A DNA stretch of 64,000 bases from S015-6 sp964479535 (GCA_964479535.1 CAYZMM010000006.1:1-64000), one strand, 5' to 3'; shown: positions 25,379 through 34,969, counted from the stretch's first letter. Notes: generated by a model from the letters alone, not told the origin. Numbers and translations: made by a program.

Positions 25379-26218
25379 ATGATCGCCGAACCGATGCTGG
25401 ACGAATGGCTCCGTGCCGCACTTCGGGAGGACCTGGGCACGGGAGACGTGACCAGCGAGTTGCTCGTGCCCCCGGACCTTTTCGGCAAGGCCGCGATTCG
25501 GGCGAAGGAGCCTCTGGTCGTGGCCGGGCTGGACGTCGCCGTCCGCGTATTCAAACTGCTCTCCGATGAGGTGTCGGTCCGGTCGTCGGTCCGGGACGGC
25601 AGCAAGGTGGAGGCGGGGACCGTGCTCCTCGAGCTGAGGGGGCCCGTGAGGGCCCTTCTGGCCGGTGAGCGGGTGGCCCTCAACATCCTGCAGCATCTCT
25701 CCGGAGTGGCTACGGTGACCCGCAGGTTCGTGGATGCGGTCGAGGGAACGGGGACGAAGATCCTGGACACGAGGAAGACCCTGCCGGGGATGAGAGTCCT
25801 CGAGAAATACGCGGTCCGTGTCGGGGGCGGAGTCAATCACCGCTCCAGTCTGTCGGAGGGCATTCTCGTCAAGGAGAATCATCTCACCGCGTGCGGCGGG
25901 GTAGCGGCCGCCGTGAAGGCGATCCGGAAGGCCGCCCCCCACACCCTCAAGGTGGAGGTGGAGGCGTCCACGCTGGACCAGGTGGAAGAGGCCGTGGAGG
26001 CAGGCGTGGATTCGATCCTTCTGGACAACATGTCGTCGGAAACGATTCGAGATGCTGTAAACCGGGTTCGCGGTGCCGTCCAGCTCGAGGTTTCAGGCAC
26101 CGTGAGCCTGGAGAAGGTTCGTGAGATCGCGGAAACCGGTGTGGACGCGATCTCCGTGGGCAGGCTGACCCACTCCGCACCCGGCGTAGACATTTCCATG
26201 CTGCTCAATGATGACTAA
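25379..26218 (+). CDS. nadC: Nicotinate-nucleotide pyrophosphorylase (carboxylating)
   Basis: 279 residues of the quinolinate phosphoribosyltransferase family: LREDLGTGDVTSE at the N-terminus, NILQHLSGVATVTRRFVDA, DTRKTLPGMRVLEKYAV and GGGVNHRSSL (substrate Arg/His/Lys), and VEVEASTLDQVEEAVEAG with SILLDNM in the barrel. Makes nicotinate mononucleotide from quinolinate for NAD. TGGAGGAG lies ten bases before the ATG at 25379. It overlaps birA by 11 bases. Confidence 0.95.
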   Translation: MIAEPMLDEWLRAALREDLGTGDVTSELLVPPDLFGKAAIRAKEPLVVAGLDVAVRVFKLLSDEVSVRSSVRDGSKVEAGTVLLELRGPVRALLAGERVALNILQHLSGVATVTRRFVDAVEGTGTKILDTRKTLPGMRVLEKYAVRVGGGVNHRSSLSEGILVKENHLTACGGVAAAVKAIRKAAPHTLKVEVEASTLDQVEEAVEAGVDSILLDNMSSETIRDAVNRVRGAVQLEVSGTVSLEKVREIAETGVDAISVGRLTHSAPGVDISMLLNDD

Positions 26219-27209
26219 GAGAACGTCACAGCGCGAGCGGATCCTCGTGCTGCTGCGAGGGTCGGAGGGCTACGTGTCCGGTCAGCGGATCTGCAGGGAA
26301 TTGCAGGTCACCCGCGCCGCCGTCTGGAAGCAGATCCAGACGCTCCGCGCCCAGGGGTACACCATCGACGGGGTCTCATCGCAGGGCTACCGGCTCCGCG
26401 AGGTCCCGGATGCGCTCCACGTGCTCGAGACGGATCCCGGGATACGAACGAAACGGGTCGGCAGGAAGATCCTGGTCAAGGACGCGACGGACTCCACGAA
26501 CGACGACCTCTGGGACCTGGGCCGCCGGGGCGCCGAAGACGGAACCGTCGTCATCGCAGAAATGCAGCGCGCAGGCAAGGGGCGGCAGGGCAGACAGTGG
26601 GTCAGTCCGGCCAACCGGAACCTCTACATGTCCGTTCTCCTGCGGCCCTCCTTCACGCCCGCCGAAGCGGCCATGGTCACGCTCATGGCAGGCGTCGAGA
26701 TTGCGAAGGCGTTGGAGGAGGTGTTCCCCCTGCAGCCACGGATCAAATGGCCGAACGATCTCCTCCTGAAGGGGAAGAAGGCTGTCGGCATCCTGGCCGA
26801 GATGGAAGCCGAGCAGGAGGGCATCCGTTTCCTCGTTCTCGGCATCGGGGTGAACATCAACATGACCCCCGACATGTTTCCGCCGGACCTGCGGTACCCT
26901 CCCACCTCCGTGCAGATCGAGCTGGGAAGGCCCGTCGAGAGGCTCCCCTTTGTCCGGCGGCTCCTGGAGCGTCTGGACGAGGGCTATGAGCGGCTCTTGC
27001 TCGAAGGAGGCTCCTGGGTCCTCGAGTCGTGGCAGGGCTACTGCGCGCACACCGGGGAAAGGCTGGAGGTCGGCACGGCGAAAGGCACTCTCCAGGGCCG
27101 TTTCAGGGGGCTGGATGAGGAGGGCTCCATGATCCTGGAGAACGATGCCGGGCAGCAGGAGAGGATCCGCGCGGGGGACGTGCTTCGAGTCATTCGGGAG
27201 GAGAAGTGA
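26208..27209 (+). CDS. birA: Bifunctional biotin ligase / biotin operon repressor
   Basis: 333 residues. An N-terminal winged helix (RERILVLLRGSEGYVSGQRICRELQVTRAAVWKQI, residues 6-45) precedes the ligase core with STNDDLW, QRAGKGRQGRQWVSP (biotinyl-AMP loop), IKWPNDLLLKGKKAVGIL and a C-terminal SH3-like cap. It biotinylates carriers such as acetyl-CoA carboxylase BCCP, and the helix-turn-helix means it may also repress biotin genes. It overlaps nadC upstream and coaX downstream. Confidence 0.93.
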   Translation: MMTKRTSQRERILVLLRGSEGYVSGQRICRELQVTRAAVWKQIQTLRAQGYTIDGVSSQGYRLREVPDALHVLETDPGIRTKRVGRKILVKDATDSTNDDLWDLGRRGAEDGTVVIAEMQRAGKGRQGRQWVSPANRNLYMSVLLRPSFTPAEAAMVTLMAGVEIAKALEEVFPLQPRIKWPNDLLLKGKKAVGILAEMEAEQEGIRFLVLGIGVNINMTPDMFPPDLRYPPTSVQIELGRPVERLPFVRRLLERLDEGYERLLLEGGSWVLESWQGYCAHTGERLEVGTAKGTLQGRFRGLDEEGSMILENDAGQQERIRAGDVLRVIREEK

Positions 27210-27211
27210 CC

Positions 27212-27988
27212 ATGCTCTTCGTCATCGACATCGGGAACACCCAAACGGTTCTGGGCGTGTTTGAAGGAGAAAGGCTTCACCGGGACTGGAGGATCAGCAC
27301 CGACAAGACCAAGACGGCGGACGAGTACGGGGTTCTGATTCAAAGCATCTGCGCCGCGTCCGGTGTCACCTTCGACGCCTTCAAGGCCGTGGTGATCTCG
27401 TGCGTGGTGCCGCCCCTGCTGCAGGCCTTCGAGGAATTCTGCAGGAAGACCCTTCGTCTGGAGCCGCTGCTCGTGGAGCCGGGAATCAAGACCGGCATGC
27501 CCATCCTGATGGACAACCCCCGCGAGGTGGGCGCGGACCGCATCGTGAACGCCGTCGCCGCCTTTCGCGAAGCCCGCGGGCCGTGCATCGTCGTCGATTT
27601 CGGCACGGCCACGACCTTTGACTGCATTTCGGCGGGCGGCGAGTACATGGGCGGTGTCATCGTGCCCGGTATCGGCATCTCCCTGGAGGCCCTGTTCCAG
27701 ACCGCGTCGAAGCTTCCGCGCGTCGAGATCACGAGGCCCCGGTCGGTGATCGGCAAGAACACGATTCACAGCATGCAGTCGGGCATCCTCTTCGGATACG
27801 TGAGCATGGTGGACGGCATGGTGGAGCGCATACGCAGGGAGATGGGCGAGGAGGCATACGTGATCGCCACCGGCGGCATGGCAGAGCGGCTCGCTCCGGA
27901 GTCGAAGACCATCCAGAAGGTGGACCGGTTCCTCACCCTCCGGGGACTGCAGATTCTCTACGAGATGAACAGCAGAGAGGAAGCCTGA
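27212..27988 (+). CDS. coaX: Type III pantothenate kinase
   Basis: 258 residues of the ASKHA-fold CoaX family. MLFVIDIGNTQTVLGVFEG is the phosphate-binding motif; SCVVPPLLQ, NPREVGADRIVNAVAAF (catalytic Asp region) and VVDFGTATTFDCIS follow. First step of CoA synthesis, without the CoA feedback seen in type I enzymes. ATG at 27212 is preferred; a GTG at 27206 overlapping the birA stop adds two residues. Confidence 0.94.
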   Translation: MLFVIDIGNTQTVLGVFEGERLHRDWRISTDKTKTADEYGVLIQSICAASGVTFDAFKAVVISCVVPPLLQAFEEFCRKTLRLEPLLVEPGIKTGMPILMDNPREVGADRIVNAVAAFREARGPCIVVDFGTATTFDCISAGGEYMGGVIVPGIGISLEALFQTASKLPRVEITRPRSVIGKNTIHSMQSGILFGYVSMVDGMVERIRREMGEEAYVIATGGMAERLAPESKTIQKVDRFLTLRGLQILYEMNSREEA

Positions 27989-28723
27989 ATGCCTCCCGCA
28001 ACCCCGGCGACGGCGGTTTCCAAGGACGCCTCCTCCAAGATCATCCAGCTCTTCAACGTGACCAAGGCCTACGGCGGCGGCGTCACCGCCCTGAACGAAG
28101 TCTCCATCCAGATCGAAAAGGGGGACTTCCTCTTCGTTGCCGGCTCCTCGGGTGCGGGGAAGACCACCCTGCTCAAGATCATCATGGGCATCGAGCAGGT
28201 CACCCGGGGGCAACTCGTGGTGAACGGAAGGAACGTCACGCGCATCCCTGCCCGCGAGCTGACGCGCCTTCGGACGGAGACGGGTTTCGTGTTTCAGGAC
28301 TTCAAGCTCCTCGAGAACCGGAGCGCCATGGAGAACGTCGCACTGGCCCTGCAGATCCAGGGCCTGCCGCCGGGGGAGGTGCGCAAGAGGGCCTATCATG
28401 CGCTCCGGTCGGTCGGGCTCGCCGACAAGAGGGGACAGAAACCTCTCCGGCTTTCCGGCGGCGAGCAGCAGCGCGTTGCCATCGCCCGGGCGCTGGTCAA
28501 CAACCCGCTGATCCTCCTCGCAGACGAGCCCACCGGAAACCTGGACGCGGCCCTGAGCCGCGAGATCATGGACCAGTTCCTCCAGATTCATCAGCAGGGC
28601 ACGACCCTGCTGGTGGCGACCCACGACGAGTCGCTGCCGGCCTACTGCGGCAAGGGCCGCATCGTGCTGGACAGGGGGCGACTCGTTGCGGAGAGACAAG
28701 CAGAGCCTCATGTGGACCTATAA
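27989..28723 (+). CDS. ftsE: Cell division ATP-binding protein FtsE
   Basis: 244-residue ABC ATPase with Walker A AGSSGAGKTTLL, Q-loop FVFQDFKLL, signature LSGGEQQRVAIARA and Walker B LLADEPTGNLD. It partners FtsX to transmit ATP hydrolysis to periplasmic peptidoglycan hydrolases at the septum. A 20-residue Ala/Thr-rich N-terminal extension precedes the core. It starts directly after the coaX stop and overlaps ftsX, as in most genomes. Confidence 0.92.
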   Translation: MPPATPATAVSKDASSKIIQLFNVTKAYGGGVTALNEVSIQIEKGDFLFVAGSSGAGKTTLLKIIMGIEQVTRGQLVVNGRNVTRIPARELTRLRTETGFVFQDFKLLENRSAMENVALALQIQGLPPGEVRKRAYHALRSVGLADKRGQKPLRLSGGEQQRVAIARALVNNPLILLADEPTGNLDAALSREIMDQFLQIHQQGTTLLVATHDESLPAYCGKGRIVLDRGRLVAERQAEPHVDL

Positions 28724-29612
28724 GCTTCTCTATCACCTCAAGACGACCGCACAGAACATCAGAGAACACCTGAACACGGTGGTCATGAGCCTGGCCGCCG
28801 TCGGCTTCACCCTGCTCCTGCTCGCCTCCTACCTGCTCATGCTGACGAATCTGCAGGCCATCGGCGAGAGGCTTGGGAAGGAACTCCAGGTCGTGCTCTA
28901 CCTGGACAAGGACCTTCAGGAGCAGGGACGATCGCGGGTTCGGGATGCGGTGACGGCCATGGAAGAAGTGGAGGCGGTCGAGTTCTGCTCTCCCGAGGAG
29001 GCGCTCCGCTCCCTGGAAGAGGCGATGGGAGATGCGGCCCACGTGCTCGAGGGCCTCCACGAGAATCCGCTGCCCGGCTCCCTGGAGATTCGCCTGAAGA
29101 AGACCTTCCGCAATCTGGAGGCCATCGAGAAGCTCGCACGGGATCTCTCCGAGATGAAGGGTGTGGAGGGCGTGGAGTACGGCGGCGGGTGGATGAAGCG
29201 CTTCTTCGCCTTCATCAGCGTCCTGCGCTGGCTGGCTCTGACCCTGGGACTCCTCCTCCTGTTCGCCTCGGTGATCGTGATCTCGAGCACCCTGACCCTG
29301 GGATTCTACTCCCGGAAGGAGGAGATCGAGATTCTTCGCCTCGTGGGGGCCTCCGAAGGGTACATTCGATTTCCCTTCTTTCTGGAATCCTTGCTCCAGG
29401 GAATCGGCGGAGCCCTTCTGGCCCTCTGCCTTCTCTGGATCTTCTATCAGGGCTTCCGGATCTACATGGGAACCTCCTGGAGCCTATTCGCCGGCTGGGT
29501 GCAGCCTCGATTCCTTTCCGCGCCGTTGACGATCACCCTGATCCTCCTCGGGGCCCTGGTCGGCGTGGTCAGCAGCCTCTTAACCTTTTCCCGGTTTTCC
29601 GTGGAACGATGA
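28686..29612 (+). CDS. ftsX: Cell division protein FtsX
   Basis: About 300 residues: a first span (TVVMSLAAVGFTLLLLASYLLML), a periplasmic domain of around 120 residues (VVLYLDKDLQEQGRSR...), then three spans at the C-terminus with LRLVGASEGYIRFPFFLES in the FtsX/MacB-like core. TTG at 28686 follows AGGGGG by seven bases; ATG at 28710 is an alternative. The ftsX stop overlaps the next gene at ATGA, so FtsX and the EnvC-like protein, likely physical partners, are translationally coupled. Confidence 0.9.
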   Translation: MRRDKQSLMWTYKLLYHLKTTAQNIREHLNTVVMSLAAVGFTLLLLASYLLMLTNLQAIGERLGKELQVVLYLDKDLQEQGRSRVRDAVTAMEEVEAVEFCSPEEALRSLEEAMGDAAHVLEGLHENPLPGSLEIRLKKTFRNLEAIEKLARDLSEMKGVEGVEYGGGWMKRFFAFISVLRWLALTLGLLLLFASVIVISSTLTLGFYSRKEEIEILRLVGASEGYIRFPFFLESLLQGIGGALLALCLLWIFYQGFRIYMGTSWSLFAGWVQPRFLSAPLTITLILLGALVGVVSSLLTFSRFSVER

Positions 29613-30757
29613 GACGTCGATTCCCCCGTTCGGTGCTCGTATTTCTTCTGGGCTTCGTCCTCACGGCAAGCCTCCCGCAGGCCGCCTCGCGGGCTTCGGA
29701 CCCGAAGAAGGGCCTCCGTGAGACCCGCAAGAAGATCGCCGTCGAGAAGAGGACCCTCGAGGATCTCTCGAGCAGGGGCCGGAACCTGCTCGAGGCCCTG
29801 GAGTCTCTGGACAAGGAGATCGTCGTCGCCGAGAAGAGGCGCCGAAGCTCGGAAGCCCGCATGGAGGATCTCACCCGGGAGATGAAGCAGAAGAGGCGGG
29901 AGCTGAGTTCCCTGGAGGGCCAGATCAAGCGGCAGAGGGGCGAACAGGCCCGTCGTCTGAAGGCCTACTACCGGCTCGGCAGGGCGGGCATGCTTCCGGT
30001 CCTCTTTTCCGAGGCATCCCCGCCGGAGAAGTTCAGGAACCTGGATTCCCTGAAGCGTCTGCTGGTCGCGGACTGGCGGAGGCTGGAGGCCTTCCACCGC
30101 CTGGTCACGGAAAAGGAGCGCGTGGAGGCCGACCTGCAGGAGCGCCTGAAGGCGGAAGCATCCCTTCTCGAGACCATCGAAGAGCGGAAGAAGGCCCTGA
30201 AGGCGAGCCGGCAGCGGAAGAACGCCCTCTTGTTCCGTATCGATCAGGACAAGAGGCTGCACCGGCGCCTTCTCGAGGAACTCAAGGAGGCGGAGCAGGA
30301 TCTGCTGGAGGAGATCCGGCGGAAGCCGCCTGTCCCGGTGATCGTCGACCAGGGACCCATAGGCGCCCACAAGGGCAAGCTGCCCTGGCCGGTGGAGGGA
30401 AAGATCTGCCGGACCTTCGGCATCAGCCGGTCCGTCCGGTCGAAGGGCATCGACATCAAGACGAAGCCCGGGGCCCCGGTTCGCGCGGTCTGGGGGGGCG
30501 GTGTTGCCTTCGCCGACTGGTTCCGCGGCTACGGCAAGCTGCTGATCATCCAGCACGGCAGGAACGATTACACCATTTCCGCCCATCTCAGTGAGTTGAA
30601 CAAGAGGAAGGGCGAGCGGGTGGAGGCGGGCGAGATCGTGGGGCACGCCGGTGCGACAGGCTCCGTGGACGGCTGCCTGGTGCACTTCGAGATCTGGCAC
30701 GGGGGAAGCCCGGAGGACCCCCTCCACTGGCTTCGGAAGAGGCCGGACCGAAGATGA
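29609..30757 (+). CDS. EnvC-like murein hydrolase activator (degenerate M23)
   Basis: 382 residues: a signal peptide (PRSVLVFLLGFVLTASLPQAASRA), a long coiled coil (about 35-235) and a C-terminal LytM domain. The M23 zinc site is damaged. The first His position reads RSKGIDI instead of HxGID, and HxH reads LVH; Asp and the SAHL His remain. This is the EnvC condition, where the protein activates amidases and does not cut peptidoglycan itself. Directly after FtsX, which recruits EnvC through its coiled coil in other bacteria. Confidence 0.87.
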   Translation: MRRRFPRSVLVFLLGFVLTASLPQAASRASDPKKGLRETRKKIAVEKRTLEDLSSRGRNLLEALESLDKEIVVAEKRRRSSEARMEDLTREMKQKRRELSSLEGQIKRQRGEQARRLKAYYRLGRAGMLPVLFSEASPPEKFRNLDSLKRLLVADWRRLEAFHRLVTEKERVEADLQERLKAEASLLETIEERKKALKASRQRKNALLFRIDQDKRLHRRLLEELKEAEQDLLEEIRRKPPVPVIVDQGPIGAHKGKLPWPVEGKICRTFGISRSVRSKGIDIKTKPGAPVRAVWGGGVAFADWFRGYGKLLIIQHGRNDYTISAHLSELNKRKGERVEAGEIVGHAGATGSVDGCLVHFEIWHGGSPEDPLHWLRKRPDRR

Positions 30758-30921
30758 CGCGGCCCGCGGGAGGGGCCCCGGATTGAATGTTGCTGCAGGT
30801 TTGTAATAGACTGGGGATATCAAGAGAATCGGCGGATGGGTCGATCCCTTTTATGAGCGAAAACAACCGGCTCCGAAGGAGCTTTTCCACATCGTCTCTT
30901 GACGACAGGGAGGACGTGGCC

Positions 30922-32289
30922 TTGAAGAATGTGTGGTCGAGAACGCAATGGTTTGTCCTTTTCCTTCTCTTTTTCCTCATCGGGACCCTCGGGGTGGTGA
31001 GAGACAACGTGGGGGTCAAGGCGACTGCGGACCAGAACTACCAGCGGCTCCAGGTCTTTGCCGACGTCATCGAGAAGGTGGAGCAGAACTATGTCGAAGA
31101 GGTGGACATGGAGACGCTCATTTACGGGGCAATTGACGGGATGTTGAAGACCCTGGACGCTCACTCCAGCTTTCTCAAGCCGGACCTGTACAAGGAGCTT
31201 CAGGTCGAGACCAAGGGCAGCTTCGGCGGGCTGGGCATCGAGATCACGATTCGGGACGGAATCCTCACGATCGTGTCGCCCATCGAGGACACGCCCGCCT
31301 TCCGTGCCGGTCTGGAGGCCGGGGACCGGATCGTCAAGATCGAAGACGAATCCACCAAGGACATGACCCTCTTCGAAGCGGTCAAGAGGATGCGGGGCAA
31401 GAAGGGGACCAAGATCAACCTGACCATCTTCCGGGAAGGCATCGAGGAGCCCTTTGAAGTCGCCATCGTCCGTGACGTGATCAAGATCATGAGTGTGAAG
31501 GCGAAGGCCCTGGAAGACGTGTACGGATACGTGCGGATCACCCAGTTCCAGGAGAACACGGGCAGGGAGTTGAAGAAGCACCTCGAGGAGCTCGAGTCGG
31601 GGGCGGGTGAGGAGGGCCTCAAGGGGCTCATTCTCGATCTTCGGAACAACCCGGGTGGACTGCTCGATCAGGCCGTGCTCGTTGCCGACGAGTTCCTGGA
31701 GGCCGGAAAGATCGTCTATACGGACGGACGGATGAAGTCGCAGAAGATGGAGTTCTTCGCACACCCGCAGAAAAAGAAACATTCCTATCCGATCATCTGT
31801 CTCGTCAACGGCGGAAGCGCCAGCGCATCGGAGATCGTTGCCGGTGCGCTCCAGGATCATCACCGTGCAGTGATTCTGGGTACGCCCACCTTCGGGAAGG
31901 GATCCGTGCAAACCATCATTCCCATGCAGGATGGTTCCGGGCTGAAGCTGACGACGGCACAGTACTACACGCCCAGCGGCCGTGTGATCCAGGCGAAGGG
32001 GATCGAGCCGGACATCCAGGTTTCCAACCGGGTGGAGGAGAAGGGCAGGCCCTTGCAGTTCTTCAGGGAAAGGAACCTCGACCGACACCTGGAGAACAAC
32101 GGGGAAGGGCTCGAAAAGGAAGACGCGGCCCCTCCCGAAGAGGCCCCCGAAGCGGAGAAGGAGGAGGAGGAGAGCAAGGACATCCAGCTGACCCGAGCGC
32201 TGGAGATTCTCAAGAGCTGGGACATCTTCGAGCGGATGCAGCAACAGGCCAGGGCCGTGGCGATGGAAGATGCATCACCGACGCCGTAG
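30922..32289 (+). CDS. C-terminal processing peptidase, S41 family
   Basis: About 455 residues: an N-terminal membrane anchor/signal (TQWFVLFLLFFLIGTLGVV), a PDZ domain (GLGIEITIRDGILTIVSPIEDTPAFRAG, about 90-170) and an S41 core with the catalytic Ser in NGGSASASEIVAGALQDH and Lys in FGKGSVQTI. The Glu/Lys-rich C-terminus is probably flexible. It processes periplasmic proteins, often peptidoglycan enzymes. TTG at 30922 has GGGAGGA seven bases upstream; ATG at 30853 would add 23 residues without a good ribosome site. Confidence 0.88.
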   Translation: MKNVWSRTQWFVLFLLFFLIGTLGVVRDNVGVKATADQNYQRLQVFADVIEKVEQNYVEEVDMETLIYGAIDGMLKTLDAHSSFLKPDLYKELQVETKGSFGGLGIEITIRDGILTIVSPIEDTPAFRAGLEAGDRIVKIEDESTKDMTLFEAVKRMRGKKGTKINLTIFREGIEEPFEVAIVRDVIKIMSVKAKALEDVYGYVRITQFQENTGRELKKHLEELESGAGEEGLKGLILDLRNNPGGLLDQAVLVADEFLEAGKIVYTDGRMKSQKMEFFAHPQKKKHSYPIICLVNGGSASASEIVAGALQDHHRAVILGTPTFGKGSVQTIIPMQDGSGLKLTTAQYYTPSGRVIQAKGIEPDIQVSNRVEEKGRPLQFFRERNLDRHLENNGEGLEKEDAAPPEEAPEAEKEEEESKDIQLTRALEILKSWDIFERMQQQARAVAMEDASPTP

Positions 32290-32320
32290 TCTTCTGCGGT
32301 CTCGGGAGGGTTCGTCCCCG

Positions 32321-33661
32321 ATGCTCACGGAACAGGTCTATTCCGTAACAGAGCTCACCCATGCCATCAAGGAGCACCTCGAGGGGCAGTTCCCCTCCCT
32401 CTGGGCAGAGGGAGAGATCTCCAACTTCCGGGCCCCCTCATCCGGGCACTTCTACTTCACCCTGAAGGATGCCACGGCGCAGATCCGGGCGGTCATGTTT
32501 CGTTCCCGGAACGCGGTCCTTCCATTCGTTCCGGAGGACGGACTGCAGGTGGTCTGCCGAGCGAACCTCTCCGTCTATGCTCCGAGGGGGGATTACCAGC
32601 TCGTCGTCGAGTCCATGGAGCCGAAGGGACAGGGCGCCCTCCAGCTCGCCTTCGAAGCCCTGAAGGGAAAACTTGCTGCAGAGGGGTTGTTCGCCGAGGA
32701 GAGAAAGAGGCCGCTGCCCTTTCTCCCGCGGGTGGTCGGTCTGGTCACCTCGCCCACGGGTGCGGCGATTCGAGACATGCTGAAGGTGATCTGGCGGCGC
32801 TACCCGAACCTGGAGATGCGTTTCTGCCCGGTCCGTGTGCAGGGCGGGCAGGCGAAGCACGACATCGCCGAGGCGATTCAGATCCTCAACCGGGACGGCC
32901 TATCGGAAGTGATCATCGTGGGGCGGGGCGGGGGATCGCTGGAAGATCTCTGGGCCTTCAATGAAGAGCTTGTGGCCAGGGCGATCGCCGGATCCGGAAT
33001 CCCGATCGTCTCGGCCGTGGGGCACGAGATCGATTTCACCATTGCCGACTTCGTGGCCGACGCCCGCGCGCCCACACCCTCGGCTGCAGCGGAGATGGTC
33101 GTTCCGGAGAAGCAGGTCCTCACGCAGGCGGCTTCCAACCTGGAAGAGCGCCTCCACAGGGCTGCGGCACGAAAGCTCCAGGGCAACCGGGAGTGGCTGG
33201 CCGGACTTGCGGGAAGGCTGGTTCATCCGGGACGAAGGGTCCAGGACGGCCACCTTCGACTCGATGAGCTCGAGGAGAGGCTGCGCGCTGCCGAGGGTCG
33301 CGGGATCCAGGCGAGGGCCCTTCATCTCGGCAGCATTCGCACCCGCCTCTTTTCGGCAGGTCCGTCGAGCAGGATTCAGGCGTGTGCGGTGCGCACCGAG
33401 TCGGCGGGAAGGGATCTCCTCCGTCTGGTCCGGTACGACCTGGAGAGGAAGCGGCAGAGGAGCCGGGAAGCGGCGGCCTGCCTGGGCTCCCTGAGCCCCC
33501 TGAGCGTGCTGTCCAGAGGGTACAGCATCAGCCGGCGGCTGCCGGCACGGGAGATCCTGCGACGCGCGCAAGAGGCGGCGAAGGGGGATCCCGTGGAGAT
33601 CCTGCTGTCGGAAGGGCGTCTCGAGTGTGTGGTCGAGACGGTGGTTCCAGAGAAGGGGTGA
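32321..33661 (+). CDS. xseA: Exodeoxyribonuclease VII large subunit
   Basis: 446 residues. The N-terminal OB domain (YSVTELTHAIKEHLEGQFP...LWAEGEISNFRAPSSGHFYF) is followed by the catalytic region (VVGLVTSPTGAAIRDML, IIVGRGGGSLEDLWAFN, SAVGHEIDFTIADFVAD.RAPTPSAAAE) and a helical C-terminus. It degrades single-stranded DNA with XseB. ATG at 32321 follows GGGAGGG by about ten bases. The small subunit is two genes downstream, separated by an M23 peptidase. Confidence 0.94.
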   Translation: MLTEQVYSVTELTHAIKEHLEGQFPSLWAEGEISNFRAPSSGHFYFTLKDATAQIRAVMFRSRNAVLPFVPEDGLQVVCRANLSVYAPRGDYQLVVESMEPKGQGALQLAFEALKGKLAAEGLFAEERKRPLPFLPRVVGLVTSPTGAAIRDMLKVIWRRYPNLEMRFCPVRVQGGQAKHDIAEAIQILNRDGLSEVIIVGRGGGSLEDLWAFNEELVARAIAGSGIPIVSAVGHEIDFTIADFVADARAPTPSAAAEMVVPEKQVLTQAASNLEERLHRAAARKLQGNREWLAGLAGRLVHPGRRVQDGHLRLDELEERLRAAEGRGIQARALHLGSIRTRLFSAGPSSRIQACAVRTESAGRDLLRLVRYDLERKRQRSREAAACLGSLSPLSVLSRGYSISRRLPAREILRRAQEAAKGDPVEILLSEGRLECVVETVVPEKG

Positions 33662-33673
33662 AGGAGGCTGCGA

Positions 33674-34600
33674 ATGAAGTGGATGGACAGGCGAAGGCAA
33701 TCCTGGCTGCTGACCGCCCTGGTGACGATCGCCTGGACGTGCGCCGACGGCCATGCGGCCGGCGAGGGAAAGGCGACCTTTGCGGTCAAGGTGTCGTGGG
33801 CCCCTGAGGAGCCGAAGCAGGGTGAGGTTCTTCACCTGTGGGTCGAGGGTCCGGAAGGGTTGAGGGTGGAAGGGGGGGAAATGCTGTCGAAGGCTCTGCG
33901 CTTCTCTCCCTCGCCTGTGGAGCCGGGCAGGTGGGATGCCCTGTTCGGAATCGACATGGCCCAGAAGCCGGGAGCCTACGATGTGAGCGTCCGTCTTGTC
34001 TCGTCCGGGGGATCCGGCGCACAGGAACGGGTCTCTGCGATTCGGATCCTCCCTCAATCCTTCGGAGAGGAGCGTCTCACCCTTCCGGATTCCAAGGTGC
34101 ACCTGAGCGCCGCAAGCCTCGCACGGGTGAGGAAGGAGAAGGTGAAGATCTCTTCCCTCTGGTCCGCTGCGGCGTCAGAGAGGTTGTGGGAAGGGCCGTT
34201 CGTCATGCCCGTAGAGGGCAGGCCGGGTAGCCCCTTCGGTCTGAGGCGGTGGATCAACGGCGAACGCAGAAGTTCCCACACCGGTATGGACGTGAAGGCG
34301 CCCGAAGGGCGTCCCGTCGTGGCGGCGAACAGGGGTCGGGTCGCCCTCCTGGGGGAGTTCTTCTTTGCGGGAAGAGCCGTCTTTCTGGATCACGGAGAGG
34401 GCATCTACACCATGTATTTTCACCTTTCGGAGATCCGTGTGGAAGAGGGCCAGGTGGTGCCGAAAGGCGAGGTCCTCGGCCTGGTGGGGATGACGGGCCG
34501 CGCGACGGGCCCGCACCTCCACTGGGGGGTGCGGCTCGGGGGAGCCCGGGTGGATCCGGCCTCCCTCATCGGCCGAACCTCGGCGGATTTTGCGCTGTGA
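33674..34600 (+). CDS. M23 family peptidoglycan endopeptidase, intact site
   Basis: 308 residues: a signal peptide, a beta-sandwich-like N-terminal domain (about 35-130) and a LytM domain with all zinc and catalytic positions present (SSHTGMDVKAP, YFHLS, GPHLHWGVR). It should cleave peptide cross-links in the periplasm. In contrast, the EnvC-like protein three genes upstream is degenerate. It is inserted between xseA and xseB, with short gaps consistent with cotranscription. Confidence 0.88.
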   Translation: MKWMDRRRQSWLLTALVTIAWTCADGHAAGEGKATFAVKVSWAPEEPKQGEVLHLWVEGPEGLRVEGGEMLSKALRFSPSPVEPGRWDALFGIDMAQKPGAYDVSVRLVSSGGSGAQERVSAIRILPQSFGEERLTLPDSKVHLSAASLARVRKEKVKISSLWSAAASERLWEGPFVMPVEGRPGSPFGLRRWINGERRSSHTGMDVKAPEGRPVVAANRGRVALLGEFFFAGRAVFLDHGEGIYTMYFHLSEIRVEEGQVVPKGEVLGLVGMTGRATGPHLHWGVRLGGARVDPASLIGRTSADFAL

Positions 34601-34672
34601 CGGGAGGGCTGTCTCGAATCGGATCATCGGGTGCTTCGGCGGATGGTCGGGGCATGGTATGAGGGGAGAATG

Positions 34673-34969
34673 ATGAAGAAGGAAGGACGAGGGGGACGCA
34701 AGAAGCCGGAGTCGTTCGAGGTGGCGCTCAAGCGGCTGGAGGAGATCGTCCAGCAGATGGAAAGCGGAGACCTGACCCTGGAGGACTCCCTCGCACTCTT
34801 CGAAGAGGGGGTCCGGCTGACCCGTGTCTGCTCTCAAAGGCTGGAGGAGGCGGAGAAGAAGATCGCGCTTCTCACCCGAGACGACAAGGGCGGGGTCGAG
34901 GCGGAAGAGATGGACCCGGACCTGTTTCAGCAGAAGATCAGCCATGCCGAAGGAGAGGGAGAGGCTTGA
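34673..34969 (+). CDS. xseB: Exodeoxyribonuclease VII small subunit
   Basis: 98 residues with the family's helical hairpin: SFEVALKRLEEIVQQMESGDLTLEDSLALFEEGVRLTRVCSQRLEEAEKKI. A basic N-terminus and an acidic tail (AEGEGEA) extend it beyond the usual 75-85 residues. The start lies in the ATGATG at 34670/34673 behind GAGGGGAG. It overlaps tlyA by 26 bases. Confidence 0.92.
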   Translation: MKKEGRGGRKKPESFEVALKRLEEIVQQMESGDLTLEDSLALFEEGVRLTRVCSQRLEEAEKKIALLTRDDKGGVEAEEMDPDLFQQKISHAEGEGEA

